Assembly (NCBI GenBank): GCA_002321895.1
Contig: DCMZ01000009.1
Location: 1-38,183, forward strand
DNA: 38,183 bases
Reading direction: 5' to 3'
Origin: Bdellovibrionaceae bacterium UBA1609
GTDB taxonomy: Bacteria; Bdellovibrionota; Bdellovibrionia; Bdellovibrionales; UBA1609
Below the pieces are notes generated by a model that had not been told where the DNA came from, ran no database searches, and saw only the letters and a list, made by a program, of their open reading frames with translations. Position numbers and translations under genes: made by a program. Below, piece by piece: positions 9,001-16,132 of this stretch (position 1 is the stretch's first letter; each line of letters opens with the position of its first letter).

Positions 9001-9212
9001 CTCTCAACAGGAAAAGTAACAAATTTTTCAATTTCTTCAGGAACAAGTCCCTCAACAGAAGTATTGATTTGCACCTGAACGTTTGTGATATCCGGAACCG
9101 CATCAATTGGTAGGCTTTGAAATGATAGCCATCCCGCTATAACTACTGCCAAGCTAAGTATGGCAACTAAGCCTTTGCTTCTTACTGATGTTTCAATTAT
9201 TTTGTCAATCAC
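6069..9212 (-). CDS. czcA: CzcA-type heavy-metal RND efflux pump
   Basis: 1047 residues, full RND length, with N-terminal helix, two large periplasmic loops and twelve membrane helices. The proton-relay motif D-F-G-I-I-I-D-G-A-V-I-V-M-D-N places acidic residues at 402, 408 and 415, exactly the CzcA numbering, and assigns it to the divalent-cation HME class (Co/Zn/Cd). Residue 415 is Asp where CzcA has Glu, a conservative but unusual change. GTG 9212 (M-I-D-K-I-I-E) was chosen over GTG 9233: it has a gggag site eight bases upstream and matches family N-termini. It follows the His-rich adaptor-like gene, and the two outer-membrane factors upstream complete the pump. Confidence 0.92.
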   Translation of the reverse strand: MIDKIIETSVRSKGLVAILSLAVVIAGWLSFQSLPIDAVPDITNVQVQINTSVEGLVPEEIEKFVTFPVESGMGGMPGVEQIRSISRFGLSQVTIIFEEGTDIYLARQLVAEKLQALSGELPEGTQPQMGPITTGLGEIYFYSIEAKEPATGEARAEQLMELRALNEWFITPRLLMVKGVAEVNAIGGYEKQFFVEPNLKKLSSYGIHLDDVVSAIENNNRNTGGGYIQQTAEQLLIQASGLVRNKKDIENIVVKSLPSLRNIKIGDIAKVKLGRELRTGAALVNGKETVVGTILMLLGENSRTVSISVDEKIQEIKKTLPDWVVLNTVYNRSELVDATLGTVQGNLIFGALLVVLTLLLLVGNLRVALITAITIPLSMLSTFILMKYFNVSGNLMSLGALDFGIIIDGAVIVMDNCIRWVAQKKSELGRSLTREEVKEFVVSATKEIRSAAGFGQLIVVIVFVPLFTLTGVEGKMFIPMASAFCFALGAAFIFSFSIIPCLAGLFISRDLEAKTPWLMRKLDALYPPILEKALLMKKTVVVGGVATGALGVVLFSTLGSNFLPQLDEGSIAIQFVRPTNISIDQSVEMQKLSEEVILEFAEVDRVVSRIGTAEIATDPMGPNISDTYVLLKDDSEWPKVDGSKRNKAKLIDALKERIEAFVPGQSLIFSQPIQLRFNELLEGVRADVSVKVFGEDMEVITEIASEIATLLQNVEGVGESEEEVKGLSPVLRITPKAEAISNLGIPKENILTTVETAIGGKEAGSLFQGVMRFPIVVRLGDEDRSNIDAIKNIPVGITDSYTEPLSEVADVKIQETYGDIRREQSKKRAAVLINVRGRDTESLVSEAQKLVSENVKVPSGYYIEWGGSFENLKEARKRLMVVVPIALMLVLFMIYMAFQSVLQTAMIAACIPMALVGGVISLMLNGLSFSISAGVGFIALSGLAVLNGIVLVSYFNKLKLSGLSGDELIREGTKMRLRPVVMTATSTVFGFIPMMVSTGMGAEVQRPLASVVVGGIISATILTLIVLPIVYRLLEDKMVVKESSISH

Positions 9213-9254
9213 TGGTCCGCTCCCGGGTTCCACTTGTTAATTTTACTGTTGCGA

Positions 9255-10088
9255 CTAATGCGCGTGACCTTTTCCACCTTGTCCAGTTGCCTGAAGGTGA
9301 GCCGCTCTTAAAAAACCTAACCCAGTTGAGGCCGCCAAAGTATTGGCCTCAATTCCATTTCCAGAAACAATAGAGTGCCCATTTACTGTACTCAGTACTT
9401 TGATATTTCTAATTTCAAACCAGCCATTGGATTTAATATAGATTCCCTTGCTGTCTTGATAAGTCACAATAATGCTTTTTGGAATTCTGTATTGGCCGCC
9501 ACCAAGAGGTTCAATGTTTGTGGTTTCTATATTTAAAAAATCTTCTGATTCATTAGAAAGCTTAAATCTATTTCCTTCATTAGCTACCTCTATAATGGCT
9601 TTGCCGGGCCCTATTCCACTGGCTCCATGTTCGTCATGACCACCTTCATCACCGTGATCATCATGGCCGCCTTCTTCAGAGTGTGCATGTTGCTCTTCTT
9701 CAGCATGTTCTTCACCTTCTGAATGAACATGCTCTTCCTCATCATGACTTTCTCCCTCAGCATGAGCGTGCCCATGGTCTTCACCATGAGCCTCGCCCTC
9801 GTCAATGCTTGATGAGTTGTCGTGATTATGACCATCTTCTTCACTATGATCTTCTTCTTGAGAATGATCGTGCCCCTTTTCGCCATGCTTTTTCTTAGCC
9901 TTCTTTTTCTTAGCTTTCTTTTTAGACTTTCCATGAACTTGACCATGGTCATGGCCACTATGATCATCACTTTTTTCACTCTCCGTATGCTGCTCACCTT
10001 TTGCATGCTTATGCCCATCTCCGGCGTAAGATATACCAGGTACAGCTACCCAACAAAAAAGTGAAAATAATAAAACTGATAACTTCAT
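9255..10088 (-). CDS. His-rich truncated CzcB-like periplasmic adaptor
   Basis: 277 residues. A signal peptide (1-22) is followed by about 135 residues extremely rich in His, Asp and Glu, interrupted by a Lys run (K-K-K-A-K-K-K-K-A-K-K-K). The last 110 residues resemble the final beta-barrel/membrane-proximal part of CzcB adaptors (I-P-K-S-I-I-V-T-Y-Q-D-S-K-G, then N-G-W-F-E-I, and the end H-L-Q-A-T-G...G-H-A-H). The alpha-helical hairpin and biotinyl-lipoyl domains that normally reach the outer-membrane factor are not visible. Its place immediately before czcA is that of czcB, so I infer it is a reduced adaptor or a metal-collecting chaperone. A second option is a metal-storage protein unrelated to adaptor function. 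Confidence 0.7.
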   Translation of the reverse strand: MKLSVLLFSLFCWVAVPGISYAGDGHKHAKGEQHTESEKSDDHSGHDHGQVHGKSKKKAKKKKAKKKHGEKGHDHSQEEDHSEEDGHNHDNSSSIDEGEAHGEDHGHAHAEGESHDEEEHVHSEGEEHAEEEQHAHSEEGGHDDHGDEGGHDEHGASGIGPGKAIIEVANEGNRFKLSNESEDFLNIETTNIEPLGGGQYRIPKSIIVTYQDSKGIYIKSNGWFEIRNIKVLSTVNGHSIVSGNGIEANTLAASTGLGFLRAAHLQATGQGGKGHAH

Positions 10089-10091
10089 TCC

Positions 10092-10445
10092 TTACTCCTT
10101 ACCGTTAATTACTAGTTTTACTTCTTGCTTTGATGTCAACGCTTTACCCTCTAGCGAAGCCAGAGAAACCACAGCATCACCACCATTTGAAACAACACTA
10201 ATGCAGAATTTTGCCTCACTTCCAACAAGGGTATTATAAAAACCAGGATTCTTGTCGTTTGCATCGACCTTCACCCTCGCAATCACCCAGGGCTGATCCA
10301 TATTTGTTACTTTCCCACAAAGTTCAGCACTTCGAGTTCGTAAGCCTGCGCGTACGTACGAGGTAATTTCAACACTCATTTCATCAGCGCAAACAACTCC
10401 TGAACTCATAAATACACAAATTCCTGTTGCTAATATTTTTTTCAT
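10092..10445 (-). CDS. Hypothetical small secreted protein
   Basis: 117 residues with a clear signal peptide (MKKILATGICVFMSSGVVCA) and a mature part predicted by eye to be mostly beta-strand (R-T-R-S-A-E-L-C-G-K-V, V-I-A-R-V-K-V, A-K-F-C-I-S-V-V). Two mature Cys may form a disulfide. No family was recognised. ATG 10445 was chosen because it starts the signal peptide and has agagg upstream; an in-frame upstream start would add a leader. It ends three bases before the adaptor-like gene starts, so it is an integral part of the Czc operon and may interact with the pump or bind metal in the periplasm. Confidence 0.75.
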   Translation of the reverse strand: MKKILATGICVFMSSGVVCADEMSVEITSYVRAGLRTRSAELCGKVTNMDQPWVIARVKVDANDKNPGFYNTLVGSEAKFCISVVSNGGDAVVSLASLEGKALTSKQEVKLVINGKE

Positions 10446-10465
10446 TTTTTCCTCTCTAAAAAAAT

Positions 10466-10927
10466 TTACTGAACATCCCAATTACCAGCACAAGCTTCAT
10501 TTGATAGAAAAGTGCTCCTATTTCCGCCTTCTAGATTATTCGCAAACAAATTAATTGAATCTTCAAATTCAAGTACATCTTCAGAGCAAATAAAATACTC
10601 ACCCTTCCAACAGTTCGCTTTAATAGATGCCCAACTTTCTTTATCCACAAGTATTTTTCCGCACGTATTAACCAGACCATTTTTCCTTATATACTTTGCC
10701 AAGCCCTTTTTACCTTTAGGGTGGTCATCTATTTTCTTGATTAAAAGGTTTAGGCCTGAGAAATAATCAGACAGCAATTCATGATCCTCATACGAATAAG
10801 GACCTGCTGTGGGAATTTCACTTTTTAACTGAGTTAAAACAGAGATATCTTCAGTTATAGATTCTAATTGCTTACAACCTGTAATTAGAATCGGCAAAAC
10901 TAACAATATACAAAATAATATCTTCAT
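10466..10927 (-). CDS. Hypothetical lipoprotein of the Czc operon
   Basis: 153 residues with a lipoprotein signal (L-P-I-L-I-T-G-C, lipidated Cys18) and a good Shine-Dalgarno (ggaga) before ATG 10927. The mature part is helical and has five further Cys (for example N-T-C-G-K, N-C-W-K-G, F-I-C-S-E, E-A-C-A-G). No family was recognised. It overlaps the end of the upstream outer-membrane factor gene by four bases, so the two are translationally coupled. The coupling suggests a partner of that channel protein in the outer membrane. Confidence 0.75.
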   Translation of the reverse strand: MKILFCILLVLPILITGCKQLESITEDISVLTQLKSEIPTAGPYSYEDHELLSDYFSGLNLLIKKIDDHPKGKKGLAKYIRKNGLVNTCGKILVDKESWASIKANCWKGEYFICSEDVLEFEDSINLFANNLEGGNRSTFLSNEACAGNWDVQ

Positions 10928-12264
10928 GGTCTTCTCCTTCTATTATCTCGTGAGTCACGACGCTCTCTAGACTCGCGCTCTGCTAACTCAGCAAGATATT
11001 TCTTTCGCTCTTGATCAATTTTCAGCAAAGACTCCCTCGCCCTTCTGTAATCACCATGAAATATAAGTCTATGAAATTTGTCCTCATTTATGACAAAATT
11101 ATATTTCAAGGATTCAAGGTCCATTTTTTCAAAAGCGCTGCGATGGTATGCATCTGTGAGGTCGACCAAATCTATATTTTGACCCATTTGAAGACGATTG
11201 ATAAGCTGAGTAACTCTGGATTCAGCTATTTGCGTTCTTCGCTCTATATTTGCGTATTGCTCTAAAGTTAAATTGTACCCGCTAACCACGCTTTGTAGTT
11301 GCCTCTTAAGCACTTCAACAACACCTGTTTTTTGAAGCTCTAGAATATGCTCTTCTCCTTCTAATATTCTTCTGGTGGCGCCTCGACCAAAACCAAAATC
11401 ATCCTGTATGGAAACGTCATCGAATACGCCCCCTGCAACACCTCTTGAGGCACTAGAGTTTCCAAAGAAAGAGTATTTTGCTTCCTTTTTTAAATAGGGA
11501 ATGACTCTCAAGAAATGTTCTAATTGACGCTTCTCCGGTGACGAATCAACCGCTCGAAACTCAAAATCACTGTAGTTTATTGGATCAAGGTTTTTAATAT
11601 CAGGCACTAGAATATTCCCAATGGTAATATCCTCATCAAATGAAATGCCTAAGGCATAAGAAAGAGATTTATACTCAAGCTGAATAAGCCTTTCCAGTGC
11701 CTTTACGTCATCGCTCAGATTTGACCACCTGATCTCCAGTTCTTGCACTACTTCTAAAGGAGCAGACCCTAGAGCTGCGTGAGTCTGTGCCACGTTATAA
11801 ACATTCTTTACTTCGGCAGCATGGGCGCGAACAAGGTCCAGTAGTTGTTGATCCAGCAAAAGGTTCAAATACAAAGATTTGGTATTCATCACCTCGTTGG
11901 CCCATACCCCTCTATATGCCTCTCTCTCTGCATCAAAAAGAATTTGGGACTCTTTTAGACGAAACCCATTAGCAGGCACTAAAAAAGGGGCAATCCCTGC
12001 TTCTCCAGGCAAAATTGCTTCAATTAACGACGTCGGATTAATAATTTGTTTAATAATTGTCCAAAAATTTAGTTTTGGGAGAACATTACCTCTTGCGGTT
12101 GATATTTCAGCTCTCGCTTGAAATACTTTTTCTGCAGCTTCGAGAACTTGGTAGTTTCTCTCGCTCACAATATCTACGACCTCTTCAAGGTTTATATCTG
12201 CGGTGGCAAATGCACTATGAGATGAAAATATGATGAGTAATAGGGTTAACAACGAATTCTTCAT
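10924..12264 (-). CDS. TolC-family outer-membrane factor (second of the Czc operon)
   Basis: 446 residues: signal peptide (…S-S-H-S-A-F-A), then the TolC-family pattern of two repeats of long amphipathic helices (A-E-K-V-F-Q-A-R-A-E-I-S-T-A-R-G-N-V-L-P near residue 55; R-L-Q-M-G-Q-N-I-D-L-V-D-L-T-D-A-Y in the second repeat). The repeats are less regular than in CzcC. The C-terminus is an unusual basic tail, R-E-S-R-E-R-R-D-S-R-D-N-R-R-R-R-P. It shares its ATG base with the stop of the upstream lipoprotein gene and overlaps the next by four bases. A second outer-membrane factor in one Czc operon is odd; it may serve a different pump or replace reach lost in the short adaptor. Confidence 0.7.
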   Translation of the reverse strand: MKNSLLTLLLIIFSSHSAFATADINLEEVVDIVSERNYQVLEAAEKVFQARAEISTARGNVLPKLNFWTIIKQIINPTSLIEAILPGEAGIAPFLVPANGFRLKESQILFDAEREAYRGVWANEVMNTKSLYLNLLLDQQLLDLVRAHAAEVKNVYNVAQTHAALGSAPLEVVQELEIRWSNLSDDVKALERLIQLEYKSLSYALGISFDEDITIGNILVPDIKNLDPINYSDFEFRAVDSSPEKRQLEHFLRVIPYLKKEAKYSFFGNSSASRGVAGGVFDDVSIQDDFGFGRGATRRILEGEEHILELQKTGVVEVLKRQLQSVVSGYNLTLEQYANIERRTQIAESRVTQLINRLQMGQNIDLVDLTDAYHRSAFEKMDLESLKYNFVINEDKFHRLIFHGDYRRARESLLKIDQERKKYLAELAERESRERRDSRDNRRRRP

Positions 12265-12926
12265 TACCTTACCCTCACTAATCTAAATGGGTGTATTGCG
12301 GCATTTGTTGTAGGACGCATTTCTCCAACAATTTCTTCAACTATATAGTCATCTCCGCTTAGTATTTGTGCTGCTAAATCTTCTGAAACACCATCCAGTG
12401 CAGCTGAAAATCTTTCCCTAAGATTAACTATGCTATTTAACGTCTCATCGTTAATTGCCATTAAGAATAAGTTAGAGCAGGACTCAGACGAAACATAGAT
12501 CTCGCCTTTCAATAAATCAGGCTTTACCCCTTCTACTTGGCAGCCAGATGCAGAAAGAGCATTTGATGGGTCCCAGCTAGTCAGATGAATATTGAAACTC
12601 TGGTTGATTAAATAATCTTCAGCCTCAGATACTGTTAGTGTGCGCTCATCACTTATATAAATTGGAATTTGAGGAACAAAATTTGCCCGTAATTTAAAAT
12701 GCTGTCCACTTACTATTAGAGTCCCTTCAAATTCTCCGTAAAGAGCTTCATAAAACATAGACTGTTGTTTTAGGTCTGCCACGATTGCGGCAGTTCTATC
12801 TTCTTCAGCTTTTATCTGTGCCTTAGCCTCGACTTCAGAGCGTTCGGCCAACCGTGAGTCATCTTTATTATTGCTACACCCTACAGCAAATACCGTAAGC
12901 ATAAGCAGCATACATACAATTTTCAT
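12264..12926 (-). CDS. Hypothetical lipoprotein between the two outer-membrane factors
   Basis: 220 residues. The lipobox is F-A-V-G-C (Cys17), followed by a charged coiled-coil-like segment (S-E-V-E-A-K-A-Q-I-K-A-E-E-D-R) and a globular part with two Cys (A-S-G-C-Q-V-E-G, S-S-E-S-C-S-N-L). A strong aggagga site precedes ATG 12926. No family was recognised. Position and coupling to the two outer-membrane factor genes suggest an outer-membrane-anchored accessory subunit of the Czc exporter. Function is otherwise unknown. Confidence 0.75.
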   Translation of the reverse strand: MKIVCMLLMLTVFAVGCSNNKDDSRLAERSEVEAKAQIKAEEDRTAAIVADLKQQSMFYEALYGEFEGTLIVSGQHFKLRANFVPQIPIYISDERTLTVSEAEDYLINQSFNIHLTSWDPSNALSASGCQVEGVKPDLLKGEIYVSSESCSNLFLMAINDETLNSIVNLRERFSAALDGVSEDLAAQILSGDDYIVEEIVGEMRPTTNAAIHPFRLVRVR

Positions 12927-12944
12927 TTCTTCCTCCTAATCCCA

Positions 12945-14213
12945 TCAGGGATTTTTAATATTATTAATCTCATTCAATAATTCACCATCAAGGGCCCGCA
13001 CTCTCCATAGGGCTAATAGAGCTCTTAACTCTTGCTCATTGGTATGTTCTTGAAACTCCACGATCTGACGGTGAGACTCAATGACTAGTGCAGCTCCAAC
13101 AACACCACGTTTTAAATATTTGTGTATTCTTCTATGCTTTGTTTGACTCAAAACATCTGGATTAATTTTCTTTAATCGTTGGGTTACAGAGCTATAGATT
13201 TCTACTAAGTTTTCTCGAATATTTTTGAAGTTTACTTGTTGGCTTCTTTCTAAAATTTCAGCTTTCTTCTTTTCAGCCCTCGCTACAGCTTTTGCTCCAC
13301 CATTCAAATTGAAAACGGGTAGTGGCATTTCAATACTGATACCAACGGTACTAATTTCATCATTGTTTTCTGTCTCTAAACTGTACGTGGGCCCAATTGC
13401 AAAATCTGGCCAAGCTTCGCTCTTAGCAACTTCGAGCTCGCCATCAGCCAACCTCTTTTTCGCTCTAGCTATTCCAAATTCGCTACCAACGGGATCTCCA
13501 GTCGCAGGCAGCTTTGGCCAATTTGTTCGAAACTTCGGCAATATTTTTCTATCCACTTTAAACGGACGCCCAATAAATATGGAAAGCTCCCTGATTAGCT
13601 CTCCTCTTTCAGCCTCTAGTGCAGACTGCCTCATAGAGTAATCCGCCTCTGCCAGACTAAAAATATCAAGTGATACTGCCTGCTCCGGTCCTAGCGATTT
13701 CCTTCTGTTATACTGGCCCTTTACCGTTCTGAAAGTATTTAAAGATTCTATGGTCAATTCCAACTCATTAAGCACTTGCCTGAGGCGATAGACCTTTAAA
13801 AGCGAATTTATAACTACATCTTCTTTTGTCTTTAAGCTTTCTGATAGGACTAAATCCGCCTGCGCCTTTGATTTCTTGATCCTAGCCCCCCGTTTACCAC
13901 CAATCTCAAGTGGAAACATAAGCCTCAACTCTACAGTATCCGAGGTCTGACCAATATTATCCGTTTGGCTAAACTCGGCTTCAAATTCGGGATTTGGAAG
14001 CCTCCTTGCTTGGCTTACGAGGCCATAAGCAATCTCTTTATCATAAACTGCACCACGAGCTTCTGGGTGAACTCTCAAGGCACACTTTACGATGTCACCA
14101 GGACCTTTAATCTCGCCACAATCTGTAGGTTTTGGCTCATTATCTGCTCCAAAAGCTATTGGCGATGAAAAAATATAGGCTAATACACAAATCAATATCC
14201 ATTTGCGGTTCAT
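12945..14213 (-). CDS. czcC: CzcC-like outer-membrane factor
   Basis: 422 residues with a signal peptide (…F-S-S-P-I-A-F-G-A) and CzcC features: N-terminal C-A-L-R-V-H-P-E-A-R, L-P-N-P-E-F-E-A-E-F, P-L-E-I-G-G-K-R-G-A-R in the first repeat, and P-D-F-A-I-G-P-T-Y followed by E-M-P-L-P-V-F-N-L-N-G-G in the second. CzcC forms the outer-membrane and periplasmic tunnel of the CzcCBA complex. ATG 14213 begins the signal peptide; an upstream in-frame start at 14255 would only add a non-native leader. It is the first pump gene after the CzcI-like peptide gene, from which a hairpin at 14308-14323 separates it. Confidence 0.85.
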   Translation of the reverse strand: MNRKWILICVLAYIFSSPIAFGADNEPKPTDCGEIKGPGDIVKCALRVHPEARGAVYDKEIAYGLVSQARRLPNPEFEAEFSQTDNIGQTSDTVELRLMFPLEIGGKRGARIKKSKAQADLVLSESLKTKEDVVINSLLKVYRLRQVLNELELTIESLNTFRTVKGQYNRRKSLGPEQAVSLDIFSLAEADYSMRQSALEAERGELIRELSIFIGRPFKVDRKILPKFRTNWPKLPATGDPVGSEFGIARAKKRLADGELEVAKSEAWPDFAIGPTYSLETENNDEISTVGISIEMPLPVFNLNGGAKAVARAEKKKAEILERSQQVNFKNIRENLVEIYSSVTQRLKKINPDVLSQTKHRRIHKYLKRGVVGAALVIESHRQIVEFQEHTNEQELRALLALWRVRALDGELLNEINNIKNP

Positions 14214-14307
14214 TTTATTCCTCTTCAGAAAAATTATTTCCAAACGACCACTCATGCCGCGAGTAACGTAGTAAAACTATTTAATTTTTGCAACCAACTA
14301 GAAATTT

Positions 14308-14323
14308 GGGCATAGAAATGCCC
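14308..14323 (-). terminator. Hairpin between CzcI-like gene and Czc operon
   Basis: Arms GGGCAT and ATGCCC around a four-base loop, eight bases after the CzcI-like stop codon. No strict T-run follows on the minus strand (AAATTTCTAG), so it may be a partial terminator or mRNA-processing hairpin that lowers expression of the pump genes compared with the first gene. Confidence 0.4.
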
Positions 14324-14330
14324 TGATTGA

Positions 14331-14657
14331 CTAAGAAAAAATGGGGGGACGAGTTTCTTCATCGATAAAGGGTGAGGGAACATCGACTTCTTTAGAGAAG
14401 AAAGTGCTGGTTACTACAATTCTAGCTACAAACTGAAAGCTACTTATATAAAAATTGCAATGCCCTAAATGACAGGTATGCTCTCCGGCGGGATGTTTAC
14501 TGTGGTCACTGTATGGGTCATCTGCATCAGCACTGTGGAATTCATTGGAAATTTGCATATGTGACTCTACAACACCTTGGAATTCACCTTCGTGATTTTC
14601 AAACGCATAAACAACGTTTAATGAGATCAATAAAAAGCAAATAATAGTGCGGATCAC
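14331..14657 (-). CDS. CzcI-like small secreted His/Cys protein
   Basis: 108 residues with a signal peptide (…L-I-S-L-N-V-V-Y-A), a His-rich centre with H-T-C-H-L-G-H-C-N-F, and a conserved-looking tail ending T-R-P-P-I-F-S. CzcI and DUF2946-type peptides with this layout lie at the head of RND metal-efflux operons and are thought to modulate their expression or bind metal (family-level knowledge; assignment by layout, not by strong identity). Start GTG 14657 has aaagga upstream. A perfect TTGACA at 14707-14712 on the minus strand may be the -35 of the operon promoter, though its -10 is weak. Two analogous proteins are encoded at 15361 and 22382. Confidence 0.65.
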   Translation of the reverse strand: MIRTIICFLLISLNVVYAFENHEGEFQGVVESHMQISNEFHSADADDPYSDHSKHPAGEHTCHLGHCNFYISSFQFVARIVVTSTFFSKEVDVPSPFIDEETRPPIFS

Positions 14658-14875
14658 TCTGTTCCTTTCCCCAGATCAGTAACATCTAGACTAAAAGCCC
14701 AACCATTGTCAAATCTAATCGGCAATTTCCTAGAATTACTCAAATTATTGGCTCCCTGAAACATCTATATTTTCCTTACCTAAAAGGCAACTCTTCCAGA
14801 ATCCTGAGCCAGAAATACTTACAGGCCATTTATATCCCCAAGTATTACTTTTTTACTTGATCAAACCTGCTTAAC

Positions 14876-14896
14876 GGGAGGGAGATAATCCCTCCC
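14876..14896 (-). terminator. GC-rich stem-loop after the Cus-side operon
   Basis: Eight-base perfect arms GGGAGGGA/TCCCTCCC around a GATAA loop, starting 15 bases beyond the stop of the 14911-15303 gene. It is strong by stem, but no T-run follows on the minus strand. It most likely ends transcription of the cus-side genes before the Czc promoter. Confidence 0.55.
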
Positions 14897-14910
14897 ATTA
14901 GCCAAATACT

Positions 14911-15303
14911 TTATCTTAGCTCAGATGATCCACTTATTCTTCTTGGCTCTCGAAGAGCAACAACATCTAGTTCTTCGAGGACCTTGAATTTTTTGACCAC
15001 CAAATTTCCGCCCCAAAAAAGGAATTTTGAAGTTAGCTGGCCCTCAATTTCTACCCGGTAATTTCGATTGGTATCATGGTGTAGTTTTGCAAGCTCCGGG
15101 CTATCGACAATATCAAAAACTTCTTTATCCTCGGAACGAACAAATTCCAAAAAGTGGGTGTGGTCCGTTGTATGGCTCAACTCACTACTTCTTACAACAC
15201 CATTCCAGATAAATGAGCCTTGACCGTCAGTGGATGCAAATAAATTTAGTGACAATAATAACGTAGATAAAAAAACTATACTTTTCTTTATTAAAGAATT
15301 CAT
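14911..15303 (-). CDS. Hypothetical secreted beta-rich protein
   Basis: 130 residues with a signal peptide (…L-L-L-S-L-N-L-F-A-S). The mature part alternates short strands (F-I-W-N-G-V-V-R-S, H-F-L-E-F-V-R-S, Y-R-V-E-I-E-G-Q-L, N-L-V-V-K-K-F-K-V-L-E) in an order that could be an OB-like barrel; this fold guess is weak. It contains a His cluster (H-T-T-D-H-T-H) but no Cys. The gene has agga-type sequence before ATG 15303 and is the last gene of its run. A periplasmic metal-related role is suggested only by context. Confidence 0.65.
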   Translation of the reverse strand: MNSLIKKSIVFLSTLLLSLNLFASTDGQGSFIWNGVVRSSELSHTTDHTHFLEFVRSEDKEVFDIVDSPELAKLHHDTNRNYRVEIEGQLTSKFLFWGGNLVVKKFKVLEELDVVALREPRRISGSSELR

Positions 15304-15360
15304 TTAAATTTCTCCTGTAAATCTTATTTTGAAATATCTAACTAAATAATGGATATCAAA

Positions 15361-15702
15361 CTAAGATATAGGAGGGCGAAAGAGACCTTTAATAGGTCCT
15401 GAAGGGAATACGAATTTATATTCTATTTTGCTATTAAAATTAGAAATAAAAGCGATATCAGGAGTTATCAATACTAGACAGCAATGAACATGATGACAAT
15501 GTGATAAGCTCCTTGAGTCTTGGTTCGTGCTATGATCAGTGCAGTCGACCGGTGGCATCAATGCATTTAGAGAGGAAACCGGGGCAGTACTGACAGAATT
15601 TGAAAGACTAGTTTCACCTTGAACTTCTGGTATGCAATGGGAATTTAAAGACATCCCCAAAAACCCGATTATCAACAAAGAAACTAAAATTCTAAATTGC
15701 AC
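15361..15702 (-). CDS. Small secreted Cys/His protein, CzcI/DUF2946-like
   Basis: 113 residues: hydrophobic signal (R-I-L-V-S-L-L-I-I-G-F-L-G-M), a centre with V-D-C-T-D-H and the metal-like cluster H-C-H-H-V-H-C-C, and a C-terminus F-R-P-P-I-S that resembles the tail of the peptide at 14331. GTG 15702 was chosen over ATG 15723: gaggag sits correctly before it and it begins the hydrophobic signal. An extended -10 promoter (TGGTATAAT) lies about 50 bases upstream, so it is probably transcribed independently of the cus operon. Confidence 0.65.
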   Translation of the reverse strand: MQFRILVSLLIIGFLGMSLNSHCIPEVQGETSLSNSVSTAPVSSLNALMPPVDCTDHSTNQDSRSLSHCHHVHCCLVLITPDIAFISNFNSKIEYKFVFPSGPIKGLFRPPIS

Positions 15703-15752
15703 TACCCTCTCCTCACAACACATCTAGAATATTTATTCTATTCAGTCAAATG

Positions 15753-15761
15753 ATTATACCA
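15753..15761 (-). promoter_or_regulatory. Extended -10 promoter element
   Basis: On the minus strand the bases read TGGTATAAT, a perfect TGn extended -10. No good -35 is seen, which extended -10 promoters tolerate. A short inverted repeat, GTCAAA (15745-15750) and TTTGAC (15768-15773), flanks it and could be a regulator site. It would drive the small secreted protein gene starting at 15702. Confidence 0.45.
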
Positions 15762-15808
15762 ATTTTGTTTGACATTATTTGATCGAAGACGTCATAAGAT
15801 GGGATCCA

Positions 15809-16132
15809 TTAATTGACCACAATTACTCCGCCTAACATCTGCTTCATAGCGCAACCGAATGCAATCTCACCTTTTTTATTGGGGGTGAGCTCAACAGATA
15901 CTGTTTTATTTAAAGGCAAATCCTCTTCGATGTTTTCAGAAGGCACAGTGATCTTATTAGCACATGTGATTTTCACTTCTCTTGTAATATTGAGAGTGAC
16001 CTTTTCGTTTGCATTGACTTCTATACGGGCTGGCTCAAAACCCTTTCTTGTTACCTTTACGTCAATAACTTTGTCAGCAAATGCGACGCTTGAAAGCAGT
16101 AGTCCCATTGTAATTAGAATAATTTTCTTCAT
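15809..16132 (-). CDS. Cupredoxin-like periplasmic protein
   Basis: 107 residues: signal peptide (…L-L-L-S-S-V-A-F-A), then a single small cupredoxin-like beta-sandwich (V-T-R-K-G-F-E-P-A-R-I-E-V-N-A-N-E-K-V). It ends with F-G-C-A-M-K-Q-M-L-G-G-V-I-V-V, where Cys and Met could be the metal ligands; the usual type-1 His near the C-terminus is absent. This layout is common in proteins annotated as cupredoxin-domain/plastocyanin-like that accompany Cus pumps. It overlaps the stop of the haem-binding gene by four bases (ATGA). A copper-carrying role for CusA, in place of the missing CusF, is inferred. Confidence 0.75.
   Translation of the reverse strand: MKKIILITMGLLLSSVAFADKVIDVKVTRKGFEPARIEVNANEKVTLNITREVKITCANKITVPSENIEEDLPLNKTVSVELTPNKKGEIAFGCAMKQMLGGVIVVN

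Noticed and set aside
9611..10018. Minus-strand and plus-strand long frames within the His-rich adaptor gene
   Set aside because: They arise from the repetitive CAT/GAA codons of the His/Glu-rich region and have no signal or RBS.
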